Positions 19,171-29,315 are shown, numbered from the stretch's first letter. The stretch is DNA of 64,000 nt from Halomarinibacterium sp041392125 (GCA_041392125.1 JAWKMR010000005.1:186001-250000); one strand, 5' to 3'. Made by a program: numbers and translations. The notes: generated from the sequence alone by a model not told the origin.

Positions 19171-19698
19171 TTAGCCTAATTGCGGCGGAGGGCTTTCAAG
19201 AGATAAGCAAGGAGTACTTAATGATAAGTAGTAACCAAAAATTTTAGTTTCCCTTTGTAGTATTTCAAAGTCGTTGTCGGGCAACAAGTCTTTTGTGCTT
19301 TCGAAAAAAAATGGAATGCTAAACTGCCAAGAAAGTTGTTGTTTGCTTTTTCCATCCATGGATTTTTTAACCAAATCGTCTAAATGTGCAAAAAGAACTG
19401 TTTCTTTGGTATCGTTAATACAATGGTATTTTACAGTCCCGGAGGAGGTTTTCTCAGTTTTTACAATATCATAAAGAGCCCCTTGATACCAAAATTCGTG
19501 TTTGTCCTTCCAAGTAAGTAATTCTGAATTTTTTCTAGAAACTTCAATAATCGTAAGTTCATTATCAGGTATTCCTTGCTTGATAGCAGTTTTAATTTCC
19601 CTTCGGATTTGGGCTTGCTGAAAATTATGAAGCAACAAGTAACCACCCAGTTTAAAGAGAAACAAAAAAAGAAGTAGGATGGCAAGGCATTTTTTCAC
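19171..19698 (-). CDS. Small exported protein upstream of TonB receptor, unknown function
   Basis: A 175-residue protein with a single N-terminal hydrophobic segment (LAILLLFLFLFKLGGYLLL) acting as a signal or anchor. The start is GTG at 19698; no in-frame ATG precedes the hydrophobic segment. The rest is soluble and ends in a Pro-rich tail (LSLESPPPQLG). It has two Cys (YHCIND, STPCLS). Small proteins ending in a Pro-Pro tail are common directly upstream of TonB receptors in Bacteroidota, so a role in the same uptake system is likely, but I do not assign a family. Confidence 0.65.
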   Translation of the reverse strand: MKKCLAILLLFLFLFKLGGYLLLHNFQQAQIRREIKTAIKQGIPDNELTIIEVSRKNSELLTWKDKHEFWYQGALYDIVKTEKTSSGTVKYHCINDTKETVLFAHLDDLVKKSMDGKSKQQLSWQFSIPFFFESTKDLLPDNDFEILQRETKIFGYYLSLSTPCLSLESPPPQLG

Positions 19699-19838
19699 GT
19701 CGTAAATGTAGCCAATATTTCATTTTTTGCAAGAAAAATAACTACGATTTGTAAGAAGTCTTCCGATTTGACAAAACAAAAAAAACTGAAAACAAATGAA
19801 AATTCAGTTACCTTTACGTTTCAATTTATAATCAACCC

Positions 19839-22325
19839 ATGAAAAGACTTACACTCCTTTTTGCTTTACTCATTTCCTTCCATCTTTTATCGCAAATACA
19901 ATCTCCTTCCGAATTTTTAGGCTACGAAATAGGCACCGAGTTTTCACGCCATGCCGATGTAGTTCGCTATTTTGAATACGTTGCGGCAAATAGTCCTATG
20001 GTAGATTACAAAACCTACGGAAAAACCAATGAACGTAGACCGCTTACCTATGCCCTAGTTTCGTCTCCAAAAAACCTTGCCAATATTGAGCAAATTCGCA
20101 CCGATAATTTGAAACAAACTGGTATTTTAAACGGAAATGCTACTCCCGATATAGCGATTGTTTGGTTAAGTTACAATGTACATGGAAACGAAGCCTCCAG
20201 TACCGAAGCCTCTATGGTTACATTGTATAAATTGATTACCGAAAAGCAAGCTTGGCTTGAAAATACGGTAGTCATTATAGACCCTTGTATTAACCCCGAT
20301 GGTCGCGATCGCTATGCCAACTGGTACAATCAGGTAAAAGCTTCGCCTTATAACCCTTCTCAAATTGCTGATGAACACAACGAACCTTGGCCGGGAGGAA
20401 GACCCAACCATTATCTATTTGACCTTAACCGTGACTGGGCTTGGTGTACGCAAGTGGAAAGCCAGCAGCGATTAAAGATTTACAATCAGTGGTTGCCTCA
20501 TGTTCACGTAGATTTTCACGAGCAGGGGATTAACGAACCTTATTATTTTGCTCCTGCCGCAGAACCCTATCACGAAATTATTACCCCTTGGCAACGTGAT
20601 TTTCAAACCCAAATTGGTAAAAATCACGCCAAGTATTTTGACAAAGAAGGCTGGTTGTTTTTTACCCGTCAGTTTTTCGATTTATTGTATCCCAGTTACG
20701 GTGATACCTACCCAACCTACGTAGGAGCCATTGGAATGACCTATGAACAAGCGGGGCACGGTCGCGCCGGTTTAGGAATTTATACCGACGAAGGCAGTGA
20801 ACTCACCCTCGTAGACCGTGTAGCGCACCACACTACTACAGGACTTTCTACCGTGGAAATTGCTTCACAAAACGCAAAAAAACTAAATACTGAATTCAAA
20901 AAATTCTTCGATAATAGTGACTTAAAGTATAAAAGCTATGTACTGAAAGGTCATCCCGACAAACTCAATGCACTTGCACAATTACTGGATTTACACGAAA
21001 TACAATATGGCTTTGCCACTTCGGGTTCGGTAAGTGGCCTCCATTACCAAGGAAATAAAGGAAGCATGGACGCAACAGGTGCGCTGGTGGTAAGCACCAA
21101 TCAGCCCAAAGGAAAAATGGTAAAGGCGCTGTTGGAACAAGATGCCAAACTCACAGAACCTCTTACGTACGATATCACCGCTTGGAGTCTCCCGTATGCT
21201 TACGGTTTAGACTGTGTGGCAAGTACCAGTTTAGTTTCAGCCAATGGAACAAACCCTTCCATAAAAATGATCAATCAGGTAGCCCCTGCAGCTACTTTAG
21301 CAGGGTATATTGTTACTTGGAACAGTTTAAACGATGCACAATTTTTAGCCGAATTGCTTCAAAACGATATTAAAGTGCGTTTTTCAGAAAAGCCATTGAG
21401 TATCAACGGAAATAAGTTTAACAGAGGCAGTTTAATCATTACCAAAAGTGACAACAGAAGCAATACCAACTTTACAGAAACAGTGACTAAAATTGCTAAT
21501 AAACATGGGCGAACCCTCTTTGTTGCCAATACCAGCTTTAGTGATAACGGTACCGATTTTGGCTCTACCGATGTAAAAATTATCAAGAAAAACCGAATTG
21601 CCATGCTTAAAGGCAGCGGCGTTTCTTCCCTAAGTTATGGGGCTCTTTGGCATTTTATGGAGCAACAGCTTCACTACCCCGTTACTGCTATAGACACCGA
21701 TGACTTTAATGTAGATGTGCTATCTAAATTCGACATTTTAGTGTTGCCCAGCGGTTGGTACCAACGCATACTGAATGATACTACTTTAAGCGAATTAAAA
21801 TCTTGGATCCAAAAAGGCGGGAAAGTAATTGCATTTGATAATGCTTTAGGAGCATTTGTGGATAAGGACGGCTTCGATTTGAAGAAAAACAAAACAGAAG
21901 ACGACAAAGAAGATACTCCAAAAGGCAACTTAACACCTTACGATCAGCGAGAACGAGCCAGTGTTACTAACTTTATCACCGGAAGTATTTACAAACTAAA
22001 GCTCGATACCTCGCACCCTATGGCCTTTGGTTATGATGATACGTATTACAGCTTAAAATTGGGGAACGATTCCTATCAATTTTTAGAAAACGGATACAAT
22101 GTAGGCTATATAGAAGGCGATGCGGTAAGTGTTTCCGGGTTTTCGGGAGCAACTGCCAAAGCAGGGCTTAAAAATTCTTTGGTATTTGGAGAAGCACAAA
22201 TAGGCAGTGGCAGTATAGTGTATTTAGTGGATGATGTATTGTTTCGTTCGTTTTGGGAAAACGGAAAACTATTTTTTGTGAATAGCCTATTTATGGTAAA
22301 TAGTAATGTTTGGATTTTAGATTAA
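19839..22325 (+). CDS. Secreted M14-family zinc carboxypeptidase
   Basis: An 828-residue exported peptidase with signal peptide MKRLTLLFALLISFHLLSQ. The M14 domain occupies ~45-360: zinc motif HGNE (His115, Glu118), the substrate-binding stretch DLNRDWAW, a later His in HVDFHEQG (223-230) as the third ligand, and the catalytic Glu in MTYEQAGHG. The C-terminal half (~400-820) has a class I glutamine-amidotransferase-like fold region (FDILVLPSGWYQ, GGKVIAFDNALGAF), as in other large Bacteroidota M14 proteins. It should trim peptides or peptidoglycan-linked peptides outside the cytoplasm. The next gene starts one base after its stop codon. Confidence 0.9.
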   Translation: MKRLTLLFALLISFHLLSQIQSPSEFLGYEIGTEFSRHADVVRYFEYVAANSPMVDYKTYGKTNERRPLTYALVSSPKNLANIEQIRTDNLKQTGILNGNATPDIAIVWLSYNVHGNEASSTEASMVTLYKLITEKQAWLENTVVIIDPCINPDGRDRYANWYNQVKASPYNPSQIADEHNEPWPGGRPNHYLFDLNRDWAWCTQVESQQRLKIYNQWLPHVHVDFHEQGINEPYYFAPAAEPYHEIITPWQRDFQTQIGKNHAKYFDKEGWLFFTRQFFDLLYPSYGDTYPTYVGAIGMTYEQAGHGRAGLGIYTDEGSELTLVDRVAHHTTTGLSTVEIASQNAKKLNTEFKKFFDNSDLKYKSYVLKGHPDKLNALAQLLDLHEIQYGFATSGSVSGLHYQGNKGSMDATGALVVSTNQPKGKMVKALLEQDAKLTEPLTYDITAWSLPYAYGLDCVASTSLVSANGTNPSIKMINQVAPAATLAGYIVTWNSLNDAQFLAELLQNDIKVRFSEKPLSINGNKFNRGSLIITKSDNRSNTNFTETVTKIANKHGRTLFVANTSFSDNGTDFGSTDVKIIKKNRIAMLKGSGVSSLSYGALWHFMEQQLHYPVTAIDTDDFNVDVLSKFDILVLPSGWYQRILNDTTLSELKSWIQKGGKVIAFDNALGAFVDKDGFDLKKNKTEDDKEDTPKGNLTPYDQRERASVTNFITGSIYKLKLDTSHPMAFGYDDTYYSLKLGNDSYQFLENGYNVGYIEGDAVSVSGFSGATAKAGLKNSLVFGEAQIGSGSIVYLVDDVLFRSFWENGKLFFVNSLFMVNSNVWILD

Positions 22326-22985
22326 ATGCTGAAAGCCGTACTTTTTGATATGGACGGGGTGATAGTAGATACCGAACCCCTGCATCGAAAAGCATATTTT
22401 AAGATGTTTGAAGAAATGGAGATTTCCGTTTCTGAAGCACTATACACTAGTTTTACAGGGCAAAGTACTATAGAAATTTGCGAAGCGTTGGTAAAAAAGT
22501 TTTCAATGAAACAGTCGCCCAAAGATTTAGTGACTTGTAAACGAAAACATTTTAAGCAGCTTTTTGAAAATGACGAGTCCCTTACCCTGCTCCCCGGAGT
22601 GTTAGAATTAATCCAAGACTATCACCATAACGGACTTACTCTAGTATTGGCCTCTTCCGCTTCAATGGACAACATTAATCGTATTTTTAGACGTTTCGAT
22701 TTGGATCGCTATTTTTCCGCCAAACTAAGCGGTGCAGACCTTGCCAAAAGCAAACCTCATCCCGAAATATTTATCAAAGCGGCCCAAGCTGCCGGATGTT
22801 CAAAAGAAGAATGTATGGTGATTGAGGACTCCACCAACGGCATTGCTGCTGCTAAAGCCGCAGAAATATTTTGTGTGGGGTATAATAGTTTGCATAGTGA
22901 GGACCAGGATTATAGTTTGGCCGATGTGGTGGTTTCAGATTTTGAAGAAATAACTTTTGAAAGAGTAAAACGATTATTTGAATGA
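22326..22985 (+). CDS. HAD-superfamily phosphatase/phosphomutase (beta-phosphoglucomutase-like)
   Basis: A cytoplasmic 219-residue HAD hydrolase. Motif I is FDMDGVIVDTE with nucleophile Asp8 and acid/base Asp10. Motif II is the Ser in LASSA. Motif III is the Lys in AKSKPHPEIF. Motif IV is VIEDSTNGIAAAKAA. The helical cap follows motif I, as in subclass I enzymes such as beta-phosphoglucomutase and small sugar-phosphate phosphatases. The substrate is not determinable. It directly follows the M14 peptidase stop and overlaps the next gene by 4 bases (ATGA), so it sits in a three-gene operon. Confidence 0.9.
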   Translation: MLKAVLFDMDGVIVDTEPLHRKAYFKMFEEMEISVSEALYTSFTGQSTIEICEALVKKFSMKQSPKDLVTCKRKHFKQLFENDESLTLLPGVLELIQDYHHNGLTLVLASSASMDNINRIFRRFDLDRYFSAKLSGADLAKSKPHPEIFIKAAQAAGCSKEECMVIEDSTNGIAAAKAAEIFCVGYNSLHSEDQDYSLADVVVSDFEEITFERVKRLFE

Positions 22986-23917
22986 AAAATACAATTTTAT
23001 TAATTGCAGTGGTTTTTCTTTATAGTTGCCAAACCAAAGAAATTACTATACCGGATTCTTGGAGTCAACCTTATCAAGCGATTACACAAAGAGGTGACAC
23101 ACTATTTTCAGCATTACCGGATGAGAAAATACTAGCACAATACCTGGAAAAGAAAAAGGCCTTTGAAGCAGCTCCGGACAGTCTTGAAAATATTATTTGG
23201 TACGGTCGTTTTCAAGCGTATACGGGCAATTATCGAAGTGCGATTGCCATTTACACCTATGGGTTGGAGAAATTCCCCAATGACCCTCATTTACTGCGCC
23301 ATCGCGGGCACCGCTACATTACCGTTCGGGAGTTTGACAAAGCCATTGAAGACCTCTCCAAAGCGGAAGAACTAATAAAAGGAACCCATAATGAAGTAGA
23401 GCCGGATGGTATGCCCAATGCCCAAAATATTCCGGTAAGTACCCTCCACGGGAATATTTACTACCATTTAGGATTAGCCTATTATTTACAACGGGATTTG
23501 CCCAAAGCATTGGAGGCTTTTAAAGCGTGTTTATCCACTTCCAACAGTCCTGATAATGTGGTTTCGGCGACCCATTGGATCTTTATGATTCAAAACCGAA
23601 TGGGACGAAAAGAAGCCGGGGATAATTACTTGCGAAATATTAAACCCGATATGTATGTCATTGAAAATACTACCTACTACCAAGCATGCATGTTTTATAA
23701 AGGAGAAATACCGTTAGAAAACTTATACCCTTTTTCAGAAGAAAAAAGTGCCTCCAATACAGCTTTAAAATATGCAATAGGTAATTGGTTTTGGTACCAC
23801 GGAGATCCTCAAAAAGCACAAGAAATTTTTTCAGAAATTGTAAAGGGAGGCAATTGGGCCTCCTTTGGCTACATCGCGGCAGAAACCGATTTGGCTAAGC
23901 CTTATATACAACGGTAA
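22982..23917 (+). CDS. TPR-repeat lipoprotein
   Basis: A 311-residue lipoprotein (signal MKNTILLIAVVFLYSCQ, Cys16) with tetratricopeptide-like helical repeats: NYRSAIAIYTYGLEKFPNDP, EFDKAIEDLSKAEEL, LGLAYYLQRDLPKALEAFKA and HGDPQKAQEIFSEIVK. TPR arrays bind peptides or partner proteins; the partner is unknown. ATGA overlap with the HAD gene and the preceding M14 gene puts all three in one transcript. Confidence 0.85.
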   Translation: MKNTILLIAVVFLYSCQTKEITIPDSWSQPYQAITQRGDTLFSALPDEKILAQYLEKKKAFEAAPDSLENIIWYGRFQAYTGNYRSAIAIYTYGLEKFPNDPHLLRHRGHRYITVREFDKAIEDLSKAEELIKGTHNEVEPDGMPNAQNIPVSTLHGNIYYHLGLAYYLQRDLPKALEAFKACLSTSNSPDNVVSATHWIFMIQNRMGRKEAGDNYLRNIKPDMYVIENTTYYQACMFYKGEIPLENLYPFSEEKSASNTALKYAIGNWFWYHGDPQKAQEIFSEIVKGGNWASFGYIAAETDLAKPYIQR

Positions 23918-23971
23918 GCGTAAAAGTCAACCTCAAAAAATTTTATAAAAAATCATAAAAAAGGAGTAATT

Positions 23972-23979
23972 TAGGTTTG
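23972..23979 (+). promoter_or_regulatory. -7 promoter element of TonB receptor gene
   Basis: TAGGTTTG matches TAnnTTTG and lies 20 bases before the ATG at 24000. No TTG is seen at the usual upstream distance. Confidence 0.45.
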
Positions 23980-23999
23980 CAATTAAACAACCTAAAATT

Positions 24000-26690
24000 A
24001 TGAAAAAAACTACTTTTTGTTTGCTCTTCTGCCTAATAGGCATTATAGCATTTTCTCAAACTACCGTCTCAGGAGTTATTAAAGACAATAACAACATTCC
24101 ACTTTCGGGTGTAAATGTGATCGAAAAAGGTACTTCTAATGGAGTTACCAGCGATTTTGACGGAAACTATTCTATCGAAGTTTCTGAAAATAATGTGTTA
24201 GTATTTAGTTACGTTGGCTTTGAAACACAAGAGATTGCTGTAAACGGTCAATCTGTTTTAAATGTAACCCTAACAGAAGGATTTCTTCTCGATGCTGTGC
24301 AATTAGTGGGTTCTCGAAGTGCTAAGCGCACCGCTACAGACACTCCGGTAGCTATCGATATCATCGATGTACAAAGTGTTGCTACCCAAGCCGGTAAAAT
24401 AGAAATTAATGAATTACTGCAATATGCAGCCCCTTCATTTAACGCAAATAAACAATCAGGATCAGACGGTGCAGACCATATCGATCCTGCTTCATTGAGA
24501 GGATTGGGTCCCGATCAGACTTTAGTGCTTATTAATGGTAAAAGAAGGCATCAATCTTCCTTGGTAAATATCTTCGGAACAAGAGGTAGAGGTAATACCG
24601 GAACCGATTTAAATGCCATTCCGGCATCGGCAATTAAACGAATTGAAATCTTAAGAGATGGTGCTGCTGCACAATATGGATCAGATGCGATTGCGGGGGT
24701 AATCAATATTGTTTTAAAAGATACCACAGATGAGGTAACTGGTTTTGTAAATTATGGAGTTTACAGCACCAATGCCGATGTTGATACCAGTGCTTTTGCC
24801 GAAGACGATTATGGGGTTTGGAATACCGATGGCTTCCGTTTAGAAACCGATAGCGATGGAAATGTTATAGGATCCGATCAAAATTTTGATGGAGGCTCTG
24901 TGAAAGCTGGTGTTAATTACGGTGTTTCTTTAGGTGAAAAGGGAGGTTTTGTAAATTTTACCGGAGAATACCTAAAGAAAAATAAAACACTACGTCCTGC
25001 TTTCGATTTTAGAAAAGGATTTGGAGAAGCCGCTATTGAAGGCTTTAACTTTATGGGAAATCTTGTACTCCCCGTTAGTGAATTTACAGAAATCTACGCT
25101 TTTGGTGGAAGAAATTATAGAGATACAGATGCTTATGCTTTTACCCGTAATGGCGGTGCTCGCGTAATCCCTTCTATTTATCCCAATGGTTTTACTCCAA
25201 GAATTACTTCAAACATTACCGATAATTCTGTTTCTTTTGGAGTTAGAACCGATTTAGGAAATGAGTGGAAAGCAGATATTAGTAATACTTGGGGGAAAAA
25301 CAACTTTCACTATTTTATAAAAGGAACCCTAAATGCTTCTTTGGGAGCTACTTCCCCTACCGATTTTGATGCTGGGGGGCATTCGTTAAGTCAAAACTCC
25401 TTTAACGTCGATTTTTCGAAATATTTTGACGATGTTGCCAGTGGTTTAAACCTTGCTTTTGGTGCCGAATACCGTACTGAACGTTTTATCATTTTTGCAG
25501 GTGAACCCGGTTCTTATGGCACCTTTGATGAAGATGGGGTTATCATAACAAATCCGGCAACTCAAACCCAACCTATAGACCCTATTTCCGGAGACCCTAG
25601 ACCGGGCGGTTCTCAAGGATTTCCCGGATATAGCCCTGCTAATGAAATAGATAGAAGCAGGTCTAATGTATCCTTATATACCGATGCTGAAGTTGACTTT
25701 TCGGATGCATTTTTACTAAGCGGTGCCGTTCGTTACGAAAACTATAGTGACTTTGGAAGCACCTTAAATGGGAAATTAGCTACCCGAATAAAAGCATCCG
25801 ATGATATAAATGTAAGAGCTTCGGTAAGTACTGGTTTTAGAGCACCTTCGCTTGTACAGTTATATTATAATTTAAGGTTTACCAACTTTGTAGGAGGAGA
25901 AGCACTGGAATCTGTTTTATCGCCCAACAATAGTCCTGTAACACGTGCTTTTGGAATTGGTCCTTTACAAGAGGAAACAGCATTTAATGCCGGATTAGGT
26001 GTTACGGGTAAGTTTGGTGGTTTTACAGCCACAATAGATGGTTATTTTATTAGTATTAAGGATCGTATTGTATTAACGGGAAATTTTGATGCCTCCAGTA
26101 TTCCGGGAGTAGAAGCTGCCCAATTTTTTGCAAATGGAGCCGATACCGAAACATTAGGATTGGATGTAGTTCTTTCGTATAGAACACCCCTTGGAAAGGG
26201 AACTTTAAATGCTTCTTTAGTAGGAAATATGAATGACATGGAAATAACCAAAGTAAAAAATGGCAACTTAGACGAGCAAACATTTTTTGGTGATCGAGAC
26301 AAATACTTTTTATTAGCCTCGGCTCCCGATAGTAAATTTGCTTTAAATCTTATGTATAACATAGATAAATGGAATTTTGCCATTTCTGAAACTCGCTTCA
26401 GTGAGGTGCAACTTTTAGACTTTCAAATGTTTGAAGACCCTGCAGATTATGGCGGTTTTACCAACTTAATTGCTGCAGCTACAGACACCTACGGAGCAAA
26501 ATTTGTAACCGATTTGACTGTTGGATACAAGCTTTCAGAGGGTATAAAAGTGAGTATCGGAAGTAATAACCTATTTAATGTGTATCCGGACCAACAAGAC
26601 GACTGGACCGAAGCAGGAGGCTATTGGGATTCTGTACAAATGGGATTTGGTGGTGCGTATTACTTTGGCCGATTGGATTTCAATTTTTAA
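24000..26690 (+). CDS. TonB-dependent outer-membrane receptor
   Basis: An 896-residue receptor. The signal peptide ends IAFSQ. A carboxypeptidase-D-like repeat follows (TVSGVIKDNNNIPLSGVNV, GFETQEI; ~20-100), then the plug (INELLQYAAPSFN, LRGLGPDQTLVLINGKRRH, IEILRDGAAAQYGSDAIAGV; ~110-245) and the barrel ending YYFGRLDFNF. The plug resembles iron-siderophore and vitamin-type receptors more than SusC: it lacks an adjacent SusD gene and is shorter than SusC proteins. The substrate is unknown. It has its own promoter element and a strong terminator at 26717-26755. Confidence 0.92.
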   Translation: MKKTTFCLLFCLIGIIAFSQTTVSGVIKDNNNIPLSGVNVIEKGTSNGVTSDFDGNYSIEVSENNVLVFSYVGFETQEIAVNGQSVLNVTLTEGFLLDAVQLVGSRSAKRTATDTPVAIDIIDVQSVATQAGKIEINELLQYAAPSFNANKQSGSDGADHIDPASLRGLGPDQTLVLINGKRRHQSSLVNIFGTRGRGNTGTDLNAIPASAIKRIEILRDGAAAQYGSDAIAGVINIVLKDTTDEVTGFVNYGVYSTNADVDTSAFAEDDYGVWNTDGFRLETDSDGNVIGSDQNFDGGSVKAGVNYGVSLGEKGGFVNFTGEYLKKNKTLRPAFDFRKGFGEAAIEGFNFMGNLVLPVSEFTEIYAFGGRNYRDTDAYAFTRNGGARVIPSIYPNGFTPRITSNITDNSVSFGVRTDLGNEWKADISNTWGKNNFHYFIKGTLNASLGATSPTDFDAGGHSLSQNSFNVDFSKYFDDVASGLNLAFGAEYRTERFIIFAGEPGSYGTFDEDGVIITNPATQTQPIDPISGDPRPGGSQGFPGYSPANEIDRSRSNVSLYTDAEVDFSDAFLLSGAVRYENYSDFGSTLNGKLATRIKASDDINVRASVSTGFRAPSLVQLYYNLRFTNFVGGEALESVLSPNNSPVTRAFGIGPLQEETAFNAGLGVTGKFGGFTATIDGYFISIKDRIVLTGNFDASSIPGVEAAQFFANGADTETLGLDVVLSYRTPLGKGTLNASLVGNMNDMEITKVKNGNLDEQTFFGDRDKYFLLASAPDSKFALNLMYNIDKWNFAISETRFSEVQLLDFQMFEDPADYGGFTNLIAAATDTYGAKFVTDLTVGYKLSEGIKVSIGSNNLFNVYPDQQDDWTEAGGYWDSVQMGFGGAYYFGRLDFNF

Positions 26691-26716
26691 AATTTCTTCA
26701 CTTAAGTTTTATGAAG

Positions 26717-26755
26717 TACCCTCAAAAAGTAAATACTATTTGGGGGTATTTTTTT
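26717..26755 (+). terminator. Intrinsic terminator of TonB receptor gene
   Basis: TACCCTCAAA (26717-26726) pairs with TTTGGGGGTA (26739-26748), with one G-T wobble, and is followed by a run of seven or more T. It overlaps the last codons of the convergent glycosyltransferase gene that stops at 26736. Confidence 0.75.
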
Positions 26756-27947
26756 GCTTTTCCTCAATCCATTTACTCATAAACTTAGTTGCCTGCATGG
26801 ATTGATGTTTTAGCATTTGACCTATGAAGTGATTTTGTCGATGTTGTGACAATTCTTGCTGTATTTGCTGAATTGTTTGAAGAAAATCTATTGAAAAATG
26901 AATTTTTAAAAAATGCTTTTGAACAACTTCAAAGGCCTTTTTTTGTTGCATTAACCAAGCCTCCTTTTCAGTATAAAGATGTACAGCTTCAGTTGCAAAA
27001 TCTGAAACTGCATCTTTTTTTTGAGCTATTGAAAACATTCCCTCCGCTCCTATTGTTGTCGTAATTGAAGGAGTTCCATACAATGCCGCATCCAGTAATT
27101 TTCCTTTTAGTCCGGCGCCAAATCTAAGAGGCGCTAAACAAACTCTCGCACACTGCATGACACTTTCAACATGTTCAGCCCAACCTTTTATAATAAACCC
27201 TTCTTTTTCATTGTGCATTTCTGAAATATGTTTAGGCAAGTAGGCACCGTATACATGTAATTGAGCTTCGGGAAGCTCTTTTTTTATTTTTGGCCAAATC
27301 TCTTTTTTCAGAAAAACAACTGCATCCACATTGGGTGCATGCTGAAAGCTCCCAATAGTAATAAAATGATGTCGATCTTCAAAAGCAGGCGATATTTTTG
27401 AAATATTTTCTACCAAAAACGGAAGATAATACAGCAATCGTTCAGGAATTTTAAAGCTTTCGGTAAGCAATTGCATTTCGGCTTCTGAAATGATTAAAGA
27501 CAAATCGCTTCGTAAGATACTGGCCAATTCCCGCTTCGCCGTTTCAGTAAACAAATTGACTTCGCTTTTATTTTTGAATGCTTCTTCTCTTGCTTTCCGC
27601 AAAAAATGTAAATCTTCTGTATCTAAAATGGTAAGCGCATGGGGACAATTTTCAGAAACCCGCCAACCAAATTGTTCTTCTGCAATAAAACGATCAAAAA
27701 GCACCACCGAAGGCTGTAATTCAGTAACAAAAACATCAAAAGACGAGTTGTTTAAAAGAATAGATGTAACTGAAATTCCTGAATTTTTTAAGTCTTCCGA
27801 ATACATTGTTTTGGAAGCAGTGGAAGCAAATGTAATCTCAAAATTTGCTTCCTGAAAGAGCGAAATTAACTGCATCATTCTATTTCCGGCCGCCGTTGTT
27901 TTTGGTTCGGGAAAGGTATGACCAATGATGAGTAGTTTTTTGCTCAA
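26736..27947 (-). CDS. Glycosyltransferase (GT4/GT-B type)
   Basis: A 403-residue glycosyltransferase. The N-terminal domain starts KLLIIGHTFPEPKTTAAGNR. The C-terminal donor-binding domain includes HHFITIGSFQHAPNVDAV, AQLHVYGAYLP and the diagnostic ARVCLAPLRFGAGLKGKLLD...GTPSITT stretch near residues 280-310, with a Glu in TIGAEGM. These are typical of GT-B enzymes using nucleotide sugars for envelope or exopolysaccharide glycans. The start is TTG at 27947, which begins MSKKLLIIGH in proper register; no ATG is available. Its 3' end overlaps the terminator of the convergent receptor gene. Confidence 0.88.
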   Translation of the reverse strand: MSKKLLIIGHTFPEPKTTAAGNRMMQLISLFQEANFEITFASTASKTMYSEDLKNSGISVTSILLNNSSFDVFVTELQPSVVLFDRFIAEEQFGWRVSENCPHALTILDTEDLHFLRKAREEAFKNKSEVNLFTETAKRELASILRSDLSLIISEAEMQLLTESFKIPERLLYYLPFLVENISKISPAFEDRHHFITIGSFQHAPNVDAVVFLKKEIWPKIKKELPEAQLHVYGAYLPKHISEMHNEKEGFIIKGWAEHVESVMQCARVCLAPLRFGAGLKGKLLDAALYGTPSITTTIGAEGMFSIAQKKDAVSDFATEAVHLYTEKEAWLMQQKKAFEVVQKHFLKIHFSIDFLQTIQQIQQELSQHRQNHFIGQMLKHQSMQATKFMSKWIEEKQKNTPK

Positions 27948-28028
27948 GGTTTCAGGATATAGGGTTGCAAAGTTACAAAGTTTCAGAGACCAATACTTTG
28001 GTGCTAAGCCCCTTTTGGTATTTTGATA

Positions 28029-29315
28029 TTATAGTTTATCCACAGCAACAGAGGCCATTTGTATGGTCGAATTTCTTTCGGAAGTAACGGTCCAAGCAAC
28101 GTATAGGGTGTCCCCTACTTTCTCCAATTGAGGAAATCCACTAGCACGCACGGGACTTGTTTTAGATATCGTAACAGGCGTTCCTTTTTCGCCATTTGCA
28201 TTCACTTTTACTAATTGTATTACAGCTGCTTCACCCTGAGGTTCCATCCACAATACCACGGCTTCGGTTTCAGAAAGCATGACCACATCTATTCTCCCAA
28301 TGGCATTTCCGGCATCAATTCGTATAGGAGTGGCAAAGGTTTCTCTATTATTTTCAGAAAAGGCAAGGTTTACTTTTCCTTCATCATTGGTTCCGGTAAA
28401 CCAAGCAACAGCTGCTGTGCTTTCAAAAACATCTAAAGCCGGCCCGTTTACAGGGCACCCTGCTATGTTCCATGAATCATTTCCAACCGTCACCTCTGGC
28501 AACCACCCTTTGTCTTTTACCCAGCGTTTCACCGAAATATCCCGAATTTCTTCATCGCTTCTATCGCGATAGGCAACCAGCAATTCATCATTGGGACCAA
28601 TGGCTGATGCCGTATTGCAGCAATCGCAAACTTTCTCATCCAATAAGGTGTCATAATCAATCGTACCATCTTCAAAAACAATGGCCCCTCGAAGCGTCAT
28701 CGCTCCCGTTCCATGGTTTGTATGATCATCATGCCCTCCAGCCGTGTTTCTTCCATCCAGCCAAGTAATAAAAAATGAATTAAAAACATAAGGTCTCATA
28801 GAAACAAACCCATGTTCGCTTTGGGTACCATCATTATGAAGAATGAAATTTCGTTTCCAAGTTTTTGTGGAATCATTGTACAAATTTAATTTCACATCAT
28901 AAGTGTACGTTCCACTATCCGATTTCTGTAAAAAACTGGTGAGAATCTTTCCATTGCTTTCAACAATTTGAGGGAAGTCGGCCCAATTCACAAACCAGTC
29001 GGTACCTGAAATAATTTCTTCGGAAGGAGACCAATTCCCGTTTGAGTAGCTCGCGTAGTTTAGTATTGAAAGCGAATCGCTTTTTGTAACCCAAGAAAAG
29101 AATAAGGTTTTACCATTGCTAAACAATCTGGGTAAAGAACTGGAATTTTCTGAAGGGTTTTTTAATTCAATAACTTTTGAAACACTCGCATCGGGTTGGG
29201 TGATTTTCTCCTTTGAAGTTTGCTTGCAAGCTGTTATTAGTAAAAAAACAATTACAAAAAGAAGGCCTCTCGATTGCACTCGAGGAAACAAAAAATTATG
29301 CAACAACTTCTCCAT
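28029..29315 (-). CDS. BNR/sialidase-fold lipoprotein with Cys/His-rich motifs
   Basis: With the ATG at 29315 the product is 428 residues (an ATG at 29336 adds 7). The lipoprotein signal ends LLITACK. The mature part looks like a beta-propeller of the sialidase/BNR type with repeated strand motifs (LFFSWVTKSDSLSILNYAS, AAVAWFTGTNDEGKVNLAFS, AVVLWMEP, LYVAWTVT). It contains a His cluster (GHDDHTNHGTGAM), a CDCC motif and a later AGCP, which together suggest metal binding or disulphides. I see no clear sialidase arginine triad or Asp boxes, so glycosidase activity is doubtful. It overlaps the end of rimO by 20 bases and is probably cotranscribed with it. Confidence 0.75.
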   Translation of the reverse strand: MEKLLHNFLFPRVQSRGLLFVIVFLLITACKQTSKEKITQPDASVSKVIELKNPSENSSSLPRLFSNGKTLFFSWVTKSDSLSILNYASYSNGNWSPSEEIISGTDWFVNWADFPQIVESNGKILTSFLQKSDSGTYTYDVKLNLYNDSTKTWKRNFILHNDGTQSEHGFVSMRPYVFNSFFITWLDGRNTAGGHDDHTNHGTGAMTLRGAIVFEDGTIDYDTLLDEKVCDCCNTASAIGPNDELLVAYRDRSDEEIRDISVKRWVKDKGWLPEVTVGNDSWNIAGCPVNGPALDVFESTAAVAWFTGTNDEGKVNLAFSENNRETFATPIRIDAGNAIGRIDVVMLSETEAVVLWMEPQGEAAVIQLVKVNANGEKGTPVTISKTSPVRASGFPQLEKVGDTLYVAWTVTSERNSTIQMASVAVDKL

